Under the pieces are notes generated by a model. The model ran no database searches. It saw only the letters and a program-made list of their open reading frames with translations, and was not told the origin of the DNA. Position numbers and translations under genes: made by a program. Shown piece by piece: positions 18,011 to 26,307 of a DNA stretch of 64,000 nucleotides. The stretch comes from JAKALD01 sp963817785 (lineage in GTDB: Bacteria; Pseudomonadota; Gammaproteobacteria; Burkholderiales; SG8-39). The stretch is from positions 434,001-498,000 of the forward strand of contig CAWFPL010000008.1 in assembly GCA_963817785.1 (NCBI GenBank). The letters run 5' to 3'. Position 1 is the first letter of the stretch; each line of letters starts with the position of its first letter.

Positions 18011-18787
18011 ATGGATCGCCCCGTCGTCGTCGAGCTGGACCACGTCTTCGCGACCTACCGGGACCTGGTGGTGCTGGAGGACGTGAGCCTCAAGGTGTCG
18101 CGCGGCGATTTCCTCGCGGTCATCGGCCCCAACGGTTCGGGCAAGACCACGCTGCTCAAGATCATCCTCGGGCTGCTGCGGCCGGCCGCGGGCGAGGTGC
18201 GCGTCTTCGGCCGCGCACCATGGCAGCTCGACGGCGAGCGCTGGCGCATCGGCTATTGCCCGCAGGGGCTGTCGGTGGACCTCAACTTCCCCGTGCGCGC
18301 GGGCGAGGCCGTGCTGATGGGGCGCTACGGGCGCATCGGCCTGATGCGCCGCCCGTCGGCCGCCGACCGCGCCGCAGCCGAGCAGGCGATGCAGCGCGTC
18401 GGCGTCGCGGACCTGGCCGATCGCCCGATCGCGCGGCTGTCGGGCGGACAGCGGCAGCGCGTGTTCCTCGCCCGCGCGCTCGCCGCGGAGCCGGAACTGC
18501 TGCTGCTCGACGAGCCGACCACCGGCGTGGACGTGGCCTCCACCGACAGCCTGTACGAGCTGCTGCGCAGGCTGCACCAGACGGGCATCACCATCGTGGT
18601 CGTTTCCCACGACGTCGGGGTGGTGGCCTCCTACGTCGACGGGGTGGCCTGCATCAACCGGCGGCTGGTGGCGCACGGGCGCCCGGACGAGGTGTTCGCC
18701 TCCGATGCGCTGGAGCAGATGTACGGCTGCGACGCGATGCTGTTCCACCACGGGCGCGTGCCGCACATGGTGGTGGAGAAGAAGTAA
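18011..18787 (+). CDS. znuC: Metal ABC transporter ATPase (ZnuC type)
   Basis: 258 aa. Walker A GPNGSGKT near residue 39, Q-loop CPQGLSVD, signature LSGGQRQRV, Walker B LLLLDEPTTGVD and the H-loop VVSHD. Starts 7 bp after the binding-protein stop and its own stop is followed at once by the permease gene, so the three are co-translated. Energises metal uptake at the inner membrane. Confidence 0.93.
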   Translation: MDRPVVVELDHVFATYRDLVVLEDVSLKVSRGDFLAVIGPNGSGKTTLLKIILGLLRPAAGEVRVFGRAPWQLDGERWRIGYCPQGLSVDLNFPVRAGEAVLMGRYGRIGLMRRPSAADRAAAEQAMQRVGVADLADRPIARLSGGQRQRVFLARALAAEPELLLLDEPTTGVDVASTDSLYELLRRLHQTGITIVVVSHDVGVVASYVDGVACINRRLVAHGRPDEVFASDALEQMYGCDAMLFHHGRVPHMVVEKK

Positions 18788-18788
18788 C

Positions 18789-19607
18789 GTGGAGATCCTG
18801 CATTACGCCTTCATGCAGCGCGCGCTCGTCGCCGGCGCGCTGATCGGCGCGGTGTGCGCCGTCGTCGGCGTATACGTCGTGCTGCGCGGGCTGTCCTTCA
18901 TCGGCGCGGGCATCGCGCACGCGAGCTTCGGCGGCGTGGCGCTCGGCTTCCTGCTCGGCGTCAACCCGGTGCTCACCGCAGTGGCGTTCTGCCTGGCGAC
19001 CGCCTGGGGCATCGGCTTCGTCGCGCGCAAGGGCGAGGTACGGGAGGACACCGCCATCGGCATTTTCTTCGCCTCGTCCATGGCGCTCGGGATCCTGTTC
19101 ATCGGCCTGATGCACGGCTACAACGTGGACCTGTTCGGCTACCTGTTCGGCAGCATCCTGGCGGTCACCGCGCAGGATCTGTGGATCACGCTCGGGCTCG
19201 GAGCGGTCGTGCTCGTGGTCGTCGGCCTGTTCTACAAGGAGCTGCTGTTCGTGACCTTCGACCCCGAGATGGCGCAAGTCACGGGCGTGCCGGCGGCGAA
19301 ACTCTACTTCGTGCTCATCAGCCTGGTCGCGCTCACCGTGGTGCTCTCGATCAAGGTGGTGGGCATCGTGCTGGTGTCGGCACTGATCGTCACCCCGGCG
19401 GCGGCGGCCTACCAGCTCACCGAGGACTTCCGGCGCATGATGGCGCTCGCCGTGCTGATCGGCGTGGCGAGCGCGGTGGGCGGGCTGCTGCTCTCCTATC
19501 CGCTCAACACCGCTTCGGGCGCGACCATCGTACTGCTGGCCACGCTGATCTTCTTCGTCAGCGCGCTCGTTTCGCCGCGGCGGCGGCGCCGGGCGGCGCC
19601 GCGCTGA
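18789..19607 (+). CDS. znuB: Metal ABC transporter permease (ZnuB type)
   Basis: 272 aa from a GTG start 1 bp after the ATPase stop codon. About eight hydrophobic helices; family landmarks are VEILHYAFMQRALVAGALIG, the LSFIGAGIAHASFGG segment and IKVVGIVLVSALIVTPAAAA. Forms the membrane channel of the importer. Its stop abuts the stop of the convergent downstream gene (no intergenic space). Confidence 0.93.
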   Translation: MEILHYAFMQRALVAGALIGAVCAVVGVYVVLRGLSFIGAGIAHASFGGVALGFLLGVNPVLTAVAFCLATAWGIGFVARKGEVREDTAIGIFFASSMALGILFIGLMHGYNVDLFGYLFGSILAVTAQDLWITLGLGAVVLVVVGLFYKELLFVTFDPEMAQVTGVPAAKLYFVLISLVALTVVLSIKVVGIVLVSALIVTPAAAAYQLTEDFRRMMALAVLIGVASAVGGLLLSYPLNTASGATIVLLATLIFFVSALVSPRRRRRAAPR

Positions 19608-20117
19608 TCAGGGGAACGCCGGAACCCTCGCTTCGGTTCCCTCGGGCTCGGCCCCGGGGTGGGCCTTCTTGATCCGCTCGGTGATTTCCTCCACCCGGTC
19701 GCGCGGTACGTCGGTAATCACCAGCAGCTCGCCGCGCTCGATCGCCTGCTCGAAGGCCTTGAGCCGCGTGTTGCCGATGTTGAGCCCCACCATGCCACCG
19801 AGATACACGCCGACGCCGGCGCCGGCGAACGACGTCGCGAGCAGCACGCCGCCACCCGCTACCACCAGCGCCGGGTTGATTGCCAGTGCCACCAGGCCGC
19901 ACAGCATGCCGGTCGCGCCGCCGATGGGGACGGCCCGCAGCATGGCCGGGACGACATCGCTTTTCTGCCAGAACGAGGCCTCGGGCAGGTCTTCCAGGGG
20001 CGTGCCGCGCTTGGCGAGGACGTGGATGTGCTTCCACTCGATGTGCGCGAGCAGCAGCTCGTCGACCACCTTTTTGCCGACTTCGACGTCGGGAACGAGG
20101 AAATACAGCCTTCGCAT
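19608..20117 (-). CDS. Small membrane-associated protein resembling DUF1269 / general-stress family
   Basis: 169 aa from ATG 20117 (GGGAGGAC upstream). The N-terminal 50 residues form a ferredoxin-like or flavodoxin-like half (MRRLYFLVPDVEVGKKVVDELL). Two glycine-rich hydrophobic segments (about 62-85 and 90-112) form a hairpin, followed by a cytoplasmic tail with RVEEITERIKKAHPGAEPEG. The layout resembles DUF1269 and related general-stress membrane proteins. Function unknown. The perfect FNR-type box lies about 67 bp upstream. Confidence 0.65.
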   Translation of the reverse strand: MRRLYFLVPDVEVGKKVVDELLLAHIEWKHIHVLAKRGTPLEDLPEASFWQKSDVVPAMLRAVPIGGATGMLCGLVALAINPALVVAGGGVLLATSFAGAGVGVYLGGMVGLNIGNTRLKAFEQAIERGELLVITDVPRDRVEEITERIKKAHPGAEPEGTEARVPAFP

Positions 20118-20183
20118 GGCGTCCTCCCTGGCCTGGCCCGTCACGCAGTCCAGGGCATTGTCTCGCCCCGGGCGAGGCGCCTC

Positions 20184-20197
20184 TTGATCGGGATCAA
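20184..20197. promoter_or_regulatory. FNR/ANR/DNR-type box upstream of DUF1269-like gene
   Basis: TTGATCGGGATCAA, a perfect 14-bp TTGAY-N4-RTCAA site close to the FNR consensus. It is nearest to the minus-strand gene at 20117; the plus-strand ferritin-like gene starts 220 bp away. Confidence 0.77.
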
Positions 20198-20416
20198 ACG
20201 CCGGGCTTACGGCCGCGGGACACTCCGTAAGACTGGGTGAGAGTGTCGGTCGCACGGCGTGAAGGGCTTTTGCAAAAGGGACGCCTGAGCGTGGAAGCGC
20301 GAGCGCAAGTAGCCGGCGCCTCGTTCGCTACGCACCCATGTCGTCGGCACGCAAACACAGCGCGAGCGGTGAGCCCGGACCGGGCCCGCTCGCCCATGAA
20401 TCGAAGGAGAGCGCCC

Positions 20417-20881
20417 ATGCCGGGGCTCAATGAGGTCGAAATCCGCGCGCTCAACGAGGCGCTCGACGACGAGCACCGCGCCTGGGCGACTTACGACCAG
20501 GTGATCCGCGACTTCGGCGCCGTACGGCCGTTCGTCAACATTCGGCAGGCCGAGGCGAACCACATCGCGGCGCTGCACACGCTGTTCGCCCGCTACGGGC
20601 TGGCGGTGCCCGAGAACCCCTGGCCGGGGAAGGTCGCGCGCTACGCGAGCCTGCAGGAGGCCTGCGCAGCGGGCGTGGCCGCCGAGATCGAGAACGCCGG
20701 GCTCTACGAGCGGTTGCTGGCGAGCACGCAGCGACCGGAGATCGTCGCGGTGTTCCGCAATCTCCAGGAGGCCTCGCAGGCGCGGCACTTGCCTGCCTTC
20801 CGGCGCTGCGCGCAGCGCCCCGCCGCGGGCGGATCCCGGCGCGGCCCATGGCGCCGGCGGGCCGGACGCAACGGGAAATGA
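20417..20881 (+). CDS. Ferritin-like protein, DUF2202 family
   Basis: 154 aa from ATG 20417 with GAAGGAGA upstream. The helical pattern EIRALNEALDDEHRAWATYDQVIRDFG, PFVNIRQAEANHIAALHTLFARYG and AAEIENAGLYERLL carries the E and E-x-x-H carboxylate/His ligands of a di-iron four-helix bundle, as in DUF2202. The last 25 residues are Arg/Gly-rich and run into the aminotransferase start. No signal peptide. First gene of a translationally coupled string of four (all joined by ATGA/GTGA overlaps). Confidence 0.8.
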   Translation: MPGLNEVEIRALNEALDDEHRAWATYDQVIRDFGAVRPFVNIRQAEANHIAALHTLFARYGLAVPENPWPGKVARYASLQEACAAGVAAEIENAGLYERLLASTQRPEIVAVFRNLQEASQARHLPAFRRCAQRPAAGGSRRGPWRRRAGRNGK

Positions 20882-21879
20882 CCGCCCTCGCCGAGAAGGG
20901 CGGCGGCGCCTTTCCGGGCATCAAGCTGCTGCTGTGCGAGAACCCGCTGCCGCCGATCGAGGAGGCGATCGCCGCGGCGCAGTCCGAAGCGCCGCGCGGC
21001 AACTACTATACGGAAGCCTATTCCGCGCCGCTGCGCCGGCTGATCGCCGAGCAGCTCGGCGTGCCGGAGCGGCTCGTGCACGTCAACGCCGGCTCCGAGC
21101 TCATCCTGCGCCAGTTGTTCGATCGCTTCGGCCAGCGCGTTCATCTGCTCACCCCGACCTACGCGCTGTTTCCAGAGATCGCGCGCTCGTACAGCGAGAC
21201 GCGGCTGCGGCCCGAAGAGGACTTCAGCTTCGATCTCGCGCGTCTCGAGGCGCCGCCCGGCACGACGCTCGTCGCGCTCGTGAACCCCAACAACCCGACC
21301 GGCGGGACCTTCGACATGGAGCCACTGCCGGCGCTGCTCGCAAAGCATCCGGATACGCTGTTCCTCGTCGACGAGGCATTCATCGGACTGGCCGGTCGAT
21401 CGGTCGCGCACCGGGTGCCGCGCCACCGCAACCTGCTGGTCACGCGCACGCTCTCCAAGGCCCACAGCCTGGCGGGATTCCGCGTCGGCTATGCGGTGCT
21501 GCCCGAGCCCATCGCCGACGACCTGAACCGGCACAACGACGCCTATCCCCTCGCCCGCCCGAGCCAGGCAGCGGCCATCGCCACGCTGCAATACGAGGAC
21601 AAGATCCGCGAACGCGCGGCGCAACTGCGCCGCTGGACGGAGGCGCTCGCCGCGGAGCTGCTCGCGCTGGGCGTGCGCTGCTTCCCGAGCGAGACCTATT
21701 TCTTCCTCGCCGACTTCGCCCCGCACGACGCCGCCGTGCTTGCCGCGCGCCTGCTCGAGCGGAACATCCTCGTGAAGCCGCTCAACGACAAACACCTCGG
21801 CCCTGGATACATGCGCGTGACCACCGCGCTCCCCGAAGACAACGCGCGATTCGTCGCCGCGCTGCGTGAGCTCCTATGA
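20878..21879 (+). CDS. PLP-dependent class I/II aminotransferase (HisC/CobD-like)
   Basis: 333 aa from the ATG that overlaps the preceding stop (ATGA); an in-frame start at 20848 is possible. Fold-type I residues: NYYTEAYSAPLRRLIAE, LVALVNPNNPTGG, FLVDEAFIGLAG and the PLP-lysine segment TRTLSKAHSLAGFRVGYA. Similarity is to histidinol-phosphate aminotransferase and threonine-phosphate decarboxylase, but no histidine or cobalamin genes are near, so the substrate is open. Followed by a truncated methyltransferase through another ATGA overlap. Confidence 0.82.
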   Translation: MTALAEKGGGAFPGIKLLLCENPLPPIEEAIAAAQSEAPRGNYYTEAYSAPLRRLIAEQLGVPERLVHVNAGSELILRQLFDRFGQRVHLLTPTYALFPEIARSYSETRLRPEEDFSFDLARLEAPPGTTLVALVNPNNPTGGTFDMEPLPALLAKHPDTLFLVDEAFIGLAGRSVAHRVPRHRNLLVTRTLSKAHSLAGFRVGYAVLPEPIADDLNRHNDAYPLARPSQAAAIATLQYEDKIRERAAQLRRWTEALAAELLALGVRCFPSETYFFLADFAPHDAAVLAARLLERNILVKPLNDKHLGPGYMRVTTALPEDNARFVAALRELL

Positions 21880-22118
21880 GCGGCGATCCCAGGACCGAGC
21901 CCTTCGTCCGCCACCACCGGCGCTACGACGAGTGGTTCGAGCGCCACGGCGCTGCCTACCTCTCGGAGCTGCTGGCGGTACGCGCCCTGCTGCCGTGGCG
22001 CGGACGCGGCGTGGAGATCGGGGTCGGCAGCGGGCGCTTCGCCGGCCCGCTGGGCGTGGAGTTCGGCATCGACCCCGCGGCAGAGATGCTCGGCTACGTG
22101 CGCGCCCGGTCGCCGTGA
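21876..22118 (+). CDS. Truncated SAM-methyltransferase N-terminal fragment
   Basis: 80 aa. Begins RHHRRYDEWFERHGAAYLSELLAVRALLPW and reaches the SAM-binding motif I VEIGVGSGRFAGPLG and motif II GIDPAAEML, then stops. Family members are about 200 aa, so two thirds of the domain is missing. The stop overlaps the GTG start of the P-type ATPase, which looks like a deletion that fused the two genes end to end. It could be a translational coupler without activity. ATGA overlap with the aminotransferase at its start. Confidence 0.65.
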   Translation: MSGDPRTEPFVRHHRRYDEWFERHGAAYLSELLAVRALLPWRGRGVEIGVGSGRFAGPLGVEFGIDPAAEMLGYVRARSP

Positions 22119-24817
22119 GAATCCAGCAGTTCTCCGTCGAAGAAGCGATCGCCAGCCTGCGCAGCACGCCGCAGGGGCTGTCCTCGGCGGAAGCGCGGCG
22201 CAGGCTGGCGGAATACGGCCCCAACAGGATGGAGCGCATCGCCGGCGAGCCGCTGGCGCTGCGCTTCCTTAAGGAGTTCACCCACTTCTTCGCGCTGATT
22301 CTGTGGGTCGCGGCGGGGCTCGCGTTCCTGGGCGAGTGGAGCGCTCCGGGCCAGGGCATGGCGAAAGTCGGCTATGCGATCGTCGCGGTCATCATCGTCA
22401 GCGGGATCTTTTCCTTCTGGCAGGAATACCGCGTCGAAAGGATCCTCGCCGAGCTGCAAAAGTTGCTTCCCCGGCAGGTCAAGGTGCAGCGCGACGGATC
22501 CCTGACCCAACTGCCGGCCGAGGAGGTCGTACCCGGAGACCTCATCGTCCTGGAGCAAGGCGATAACGTTCCGGCGGACTGCCGCCTGGTCGAAGTCTTC
22601 GGCGTGCGCGTGAACAACGCGACCATCACCGGAGAGTCGCTGCCTCGATCGTGCGACGCGGCGCCCTCCGCCGAGCACGAACTGATCCGCAGCCGCAATG
22701 TCCTGCTGGCCGGCACTTCCATGGTGGCCGGCCAGGCCAGGGCGCTCGCCTTTGCGACCGGCATGCATAGCGAGTTCGGCAAGATTGCCCGCCTCGCCCA
22801 AACCGTGGGAAAGGAGACCTCGCCGCTGCGCGTGGAGCTTGCGCGCCTGAGCCGGCTGATCGCCGCGCTCGCCGTCGCGATCGGCCTCGTTTTCTTCGGC
22901 GTCGGCCGGGCGATCGGCATTCCCGTGTGGAAAGACTTCATCTTCTCGATCGGCATCATCGTCGCCATGGTGCCCGAGGGCCTGCTGCCGACCGTCACGC
23001 TCGCGCTGGTGCTCGCCACGCAGCGCATGGCAAAGCGCAATGCGCTCATCCGCTACCTGCCGTCGGTCGAGGCGCTGGGCGCCGCGACGGTGATCTGCAC
23101 GGACAAGACCGGAACCCTCACCGAGAACCGCATGACCGTGAAGCAGCTGCTCCTGGGCGATGCCCTCGTGTCGCCGGACGTTTTCCTGCAGCAGCGCGAG
23201 CTGCTCGAGCACAACCGGCCTTTCTTCACGGTCGCCCGACGCTGCCACGATCTGAGGGAAGGCCGCGAGCGCGGCGAGCCGGTGCTGATGGGCGACCCAA
23301 TGGAGACCGCCCTGGCGGGCATGGCCCTGCAGGCCCTGCCGCCCGAAGCACCGCAAGGCACGAAGGTCGACGAGATCCCGTTCGACGCGGAGCGCATGCG
23401 GCTCAGCATCGTCTTCGCGGAGCCGCAGGGCCGGACGCTCTACTGCAAAGGAGCCCCGGAGGCGATCCTCCCCCTCTGCGACCGGATCCTGCTCGCCGGC
23501 GAGGCCCAAGCGCTCGATGCGGCCCGTACGCGGCGGATTCATGCCACCGTGGCGCAGATGGCCGAACGCGGCTTGCGCGTTCTGGCGCTCGCCTACCGGC
23601 CGCTGGAAGCATCGGTGCGACGCGAGGAACTGGAGGAGCATCTGATCTTCGCCGGGCTGGCCGGGCTGGAGGATCCGCCGCGGCCGGAGGTGCCGGAGGC
23701 GGTGCGCCGATGCCGTGCGGCCGGTATCCGCGTCATCATGGTCACCGGGGACCATCCGCTGACCGCGACGGCGATCGCGCGCGAGATCGGGCTCGTCGGC
23801 GAGCATCCGCATGTGCTCACCGGCGAGCAGTTGAACGCGCTCTCGGACACGCAGCTGCGGATCGCACTCGATGCGCCTGAAATCGTCTTTGCGCGCGTCG
23901 CAGCCGACCAGAAGAGCCGGATCGTCGAAGCCCTGAAGCGCAAACGCCACGTCGTGGCGGTCACCGGCGATGGCGTGAACGACGCGCCGGCCCTGAAGAG
24001 CGCCCACATCGGCATCGCGATGGGCATCTCAGGGACCGATGTCGCCAAGGAAGCGGCGGACATGGTCCTGCTCGACGACAATTTCGCGAGTATCGTGAGC
24101 GCGGTCGAGGAAGGGCGTGCGGTGTTCGACAACATCCGCAAGTTCCTCACCTACATTCTGGCGCACAACACGGCCGAGCTGGTTCCCTACCTCGGCTTTG
24201 CCCTGTTCACGATTCCGTTGCCGCTCACCCCGATCCAGATCCTCGCGATCGACATGGGTACCGATTCGCTCACCGCCCTGGGCCTGGGGACGGAACGCGC
24301 CGGCCCCGGCGTCATGCGGCGCCCGCCGCGCTCGCACGACGAACGGCTGATGAACTGGCCGCTCGCGCTGCGCGCGTACCTGTTTCTCGGCCTGATCGAG
24401 GCCGCCGCCGCGATGGCCGCCTTCTTTTTCATCCTGCACGGCGCCGGCTGGCGCTACGGCCAACCAGCGGGTGGCCCGGTCTATCTGCAGGCCACGACCG
24501 CCTGCCTTACCGCCATCGTCGCCATGCAGGTGGTGAACGTGTTTCTCTGCCGCAGCCGCGTCCGGTCCGCGCTCTCCGCCGGCCTCGGCGGCAATCGGCT
24601 GATCCTGTGGGGCGTGCTGTTGGAGGTGCTGCTGATCCTGCTGATCGACTACGTGCCGGCGGCGAACCGGCTCTTCGGCACGGCGCCGCTCGGAGGAGAC
24701 GTCTGGCTTTTCCTCGTCCCCTTCGCGCTCGCGCTGCTCGCCCTGGAGGAGCTGCGCAAGTGGTTCGCGCGTCGTATCCTCGCCAAGGGACCTGCGCAGA
24801 CCGCCGATGCCCGCTGA
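22115..24817 (+). CDS. P2-type cation-transporting ATPase, Na+/K+-ATPase-like core
   Basis: 900 aa from GTG 22115 (GTGA overlap). Cation_ATPase_N domain at 1-70; actuator motif TGES; helix M4 with MVPEGLLPTVTLALVLATQRMAKRN; phosphorylation site CTDKTGTLTEN (Asp330); nucleotide-binding KGAPEA; hinge VTGDGVNDAPAL; and six C-terminal helices with IDMGTDSLTALGLGTE. The M4 sequence PEGLL-x-TVT resembles Na+/K+-ATPases more than PEGLP-type calcium pumps. Bacterial relatives may move Na+, K+ or Ca2+; transport specificity is not settled by sequence. Its start is coupled to the truncated methyltransferase. Confidence 0.9.
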   Translation: MRIQQFSVEEAIASLRSTPQGLSSAEARRRLAEYGPNRMERIAGEPLALRFLKEFTHFFALILWVAAGLAFLGEWSAPGQGMAKVGYAIVAVIIVSGIFSFWQEYRVERILAELQKLLPRQVKVQRDGSLTQLPAEEVVPGDLIVLEQGDNVPADCRLVEVFGVRVNNATITGESLPRSCDAAPSAEHELIRSRNVLLAGTSMVAGQARALAFATGMHSEFGKIARLAQTVGKETSPLRVELARLSRLIAALAVAIGLVFFGVGRAIGIPVWKDFIFSIGIIVAMVPEGLLPTVTLALVLATQRMAKRNALIRYLPSVEALGAATVICTDKTGTLTENRMTVKQLLLGDALVSPDVFLQQRELLEHNRPFFTVARRCHDLREGRERGEPVLMGDPMETALAGMALQALPPEAPQGTKVDEIPFDAERMRLSIVFAEPQGRTLYCKGAPEAILPLCDRILLAGEAQALDAARTRRIHATVAQMAERGLRVLALAYRPLEASVRREELEEHLIFAGLAGLEDPPRPEVPEAVRRCRAAGIRVIMVTGDHPLTATAIAREIGLVGEHPHVLTGEQLNALSDTQLRIALDAPEIVFARVAADQKSRIVEALKRKRHVVAVTGDGVNDAPALKSAHIGIAMGISGTDVAKEAADMVLLDDNFASIVSAVEEGRAVFDNIRKFLTYILAHNTAELVPYLGFALFTIPLPLTPIQILAIDMGTDSLTALGLGTERAGPGVMRRPPRSHDERLMNWPLALRAYLFLGLIEAAAAMAAFFFILHGAGWRYGQPAGGPVYLQATTACLTAIVAMQVVNVFLCRSRVRSALSAGLGGNRLILWGVLLEVLLILLIDYVPAANRLFGTAPLGGDVWLFLVPFALALLALEELRKWFARRILAKGPAQTADAR

Positions 24818-24841
24818 AGGCGACAGGACGAAAGACCGCGA

Positions 24842-25084
24842 ATGAAAGACCGCACCTCCGTTTCGCTACTGGAGCTGCCGACCGGCGCGAAGACCGTGGT
24901 GCGCCAGCTCACCGGCGGACCCGTGTTCACCGGCCGGCTTGCGGCCATGGGCGTCGCGGTGGATTCGCCCCTCGAGGTGCTGCAGAACCGCGGGCGCGGA
25001 CCCGTGCTCATCCTGGTGCGCGACACCCGCATCGCGCTCGGGCGCGGCGAGGCGGCCAAGATCCTGGTCGAGAAGACGGCATGA
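24842..25084 (+). CDS. feoA: Ferrous iron transport protein A
   Basis: 80 aa SH3-like cytosolic partner of FeoB. VSLLELPTGAKTVVRQLTGG, FTGRLAAMGVAVDSPLEVLQNRGRGPVLILVRDTRIALGRGEAAKILVE is typical FeoA. The gene is intact, but an IS110-family element separates it from feoB, with which FeoA genes are normally adjacent. Follows the P-type ATPase by 24 bp. Confidence 0.93.
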   Translation: MKDRTSVSLLELPTGAKTVVRQLTGGPVFTGRLAAMGVAVDSPLEVLQNRGRGPVLILVRDTRIALGRGEAAKILVEKTA

Positions 25085-25095
25085 GACACCCTGTG

Positions 25096-26307
25096 TCAAC
25101 CCTTGGTTGCGTTGAGCAGCGTTTGGGCTGCTCGATGTTGGGTAGGATCGTAGGGTTTGCGATCGATCCAGGCGCGCCAGAGGACGCGCAGCCAGGCTCG
25201 GGCGAGGATGCGCACGGCGTGGGGATGATCGCAGCCGCGGGCGCGGGCTTGGGCGTACAGATGTGCGGCCCAGGCGTTGGCGTGGCGCGAGTTATCGGCC
25301 AGACAGGTCAGGGCAGCGCGCAGCCGGTGGTTGCAGGCCCAGCGGAAGGTGACGGCCTTGGATTTGCCCGATTGGTAGGTGACGGGGGCCACGCCGGCCT
25401 CGGCGGCCAGGTGCTCGTCGCTGGCGAAGCGCTCGCGTACGCTGCCCAGCTCGGCGAGGAGCTGCGCTGCGCACAGGCGCCCGGCGCGCGGGAAGCTCAT
25501 GAGCAGGCGCCCGTCCTCGAGCGAGGCGACGTGGTGCTCGATGCGGCTGGTAAGCAGGCGGATTTGTTCGACGAGGCGCTCGAGCGTGCGCGCGAGGCTG
25601 CGGGCGAGCTCGCCCTTGGCTTCCATCTCGAGCTCGGCGCAGGCGGCGCTGGGGGCGTGGTGCAGCCGCTCGAGCAGCTCTGCGGGGCTGCGCCGGCCGC
25701 TGTAGGCGTGCTGGGCGCAGAAGGCGGCGATGCGCTTGGGGCCCAGGCGCGCGGCGGCTTCGGGCGTGGGGTAGCGCTCGACGAAGGCGAGCGCGATGGG
25801 CGAATCCACCTCGGCGAAGATCTCGGCGGCGCCTGGCCAGAACGACTCGAGCAGGCTGCGCAGCTGGTTGGCGAGGGCCACGCGCGTGGCCACCAGGTCG
25901 TCGCGCCCGCGCACGAGGGCGCGCAGCGCGCGCACTTCGTCGCTCTGGGCGGCCAGGGGCTTGAAGCGATGGCCATCGGTGCGCAGCAAATCGGCGAGCA
26001 GATAGGCGTCGCTGGCGTCGCTCTTGGCCCCGTGGCTGCGGTAGCGCGGGCGCGTGGCCTTGACGGCGTTGGGATGAATCGGCACGACCGTGAAGCCGGC
26101 TTCGAGCAGCGTATCGACCACCAGGCCCGAGGGCCGCTCGATGGCCACCGGGGGACAGCCGTGGTGCTTCAAGCGGCGCTTCAGTTCGGTCAAGCCGGCC
26201 GCGTCATGCGTCACCTCGAAGTGCTCGAGTGCGGTGCCGCGTTCGTCGAGGACGCACACCGCATGGGTTCGGCTGGCCCAGTCCAGCCCGGCATAGCAAG
26301 TGCTCAT
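25096..26307 (-). CDS. IS110-family transposase (DEDD recombinase)
   Basis: 403 aa from ATG 26307 with AGGAG upstream on the minus strand. N-terminal RuvC-like DEDD domain: YAGLDWASRTHAVCVLDERG (first Asp), the central Glu (PPVAIERPSG) and KSDASDAYLLADLLR (Asp pair). A C-terminal transposase_20 domain has the serine-bearing FPRAGRLCAAQLLAELG, followed by the SGKSKAVTFRWACNHRLR stretch. Full length for the family, so probably functional. Oriented opposite to the feo genes it separates. Confidence 0.93.
   Translation of the reverse strand: MSTCYAGLDWASRTHAVCVLDERGTALEHFEVTHDAAGLTELKRRLKHHGCPPVAIERPSGLVVDTLLEAGFTVVPIHPNAVKATRPRYRSHGAKSDASDAYLLADLLRTDGHRFKPLAAQSDEVRALRALVRGRDDLVATRVALANQLRSLLESFWPGAAEIFAEVDSPIALAFVERYPTPEAAARLGPKRIAAFCAQHAYSGRRSPAELLERLHHAPSAACAELEMEAKGELARSLARTLERLVEQIRLLTSRIEHHVASLEDGRLLMSFPRAGRLCAAQLLAELGSVRERFASDEHLAAEAGVAPVTYQSGKSKAVTFRWACNHRLRAALTCLADNSRHANAWAAHLYAQARARGCDHPHAVRILARAWLRVLWRAWIDRKPYDPTQHRAAQTLLNATKG

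Noticed and set aside
20237..20416. N-terminal extension of the ferritin-like gene
   Set aside because: The extension is Arg-rich and unlike the family; the ATG at 20417 has a strong GAAGGAGA site.
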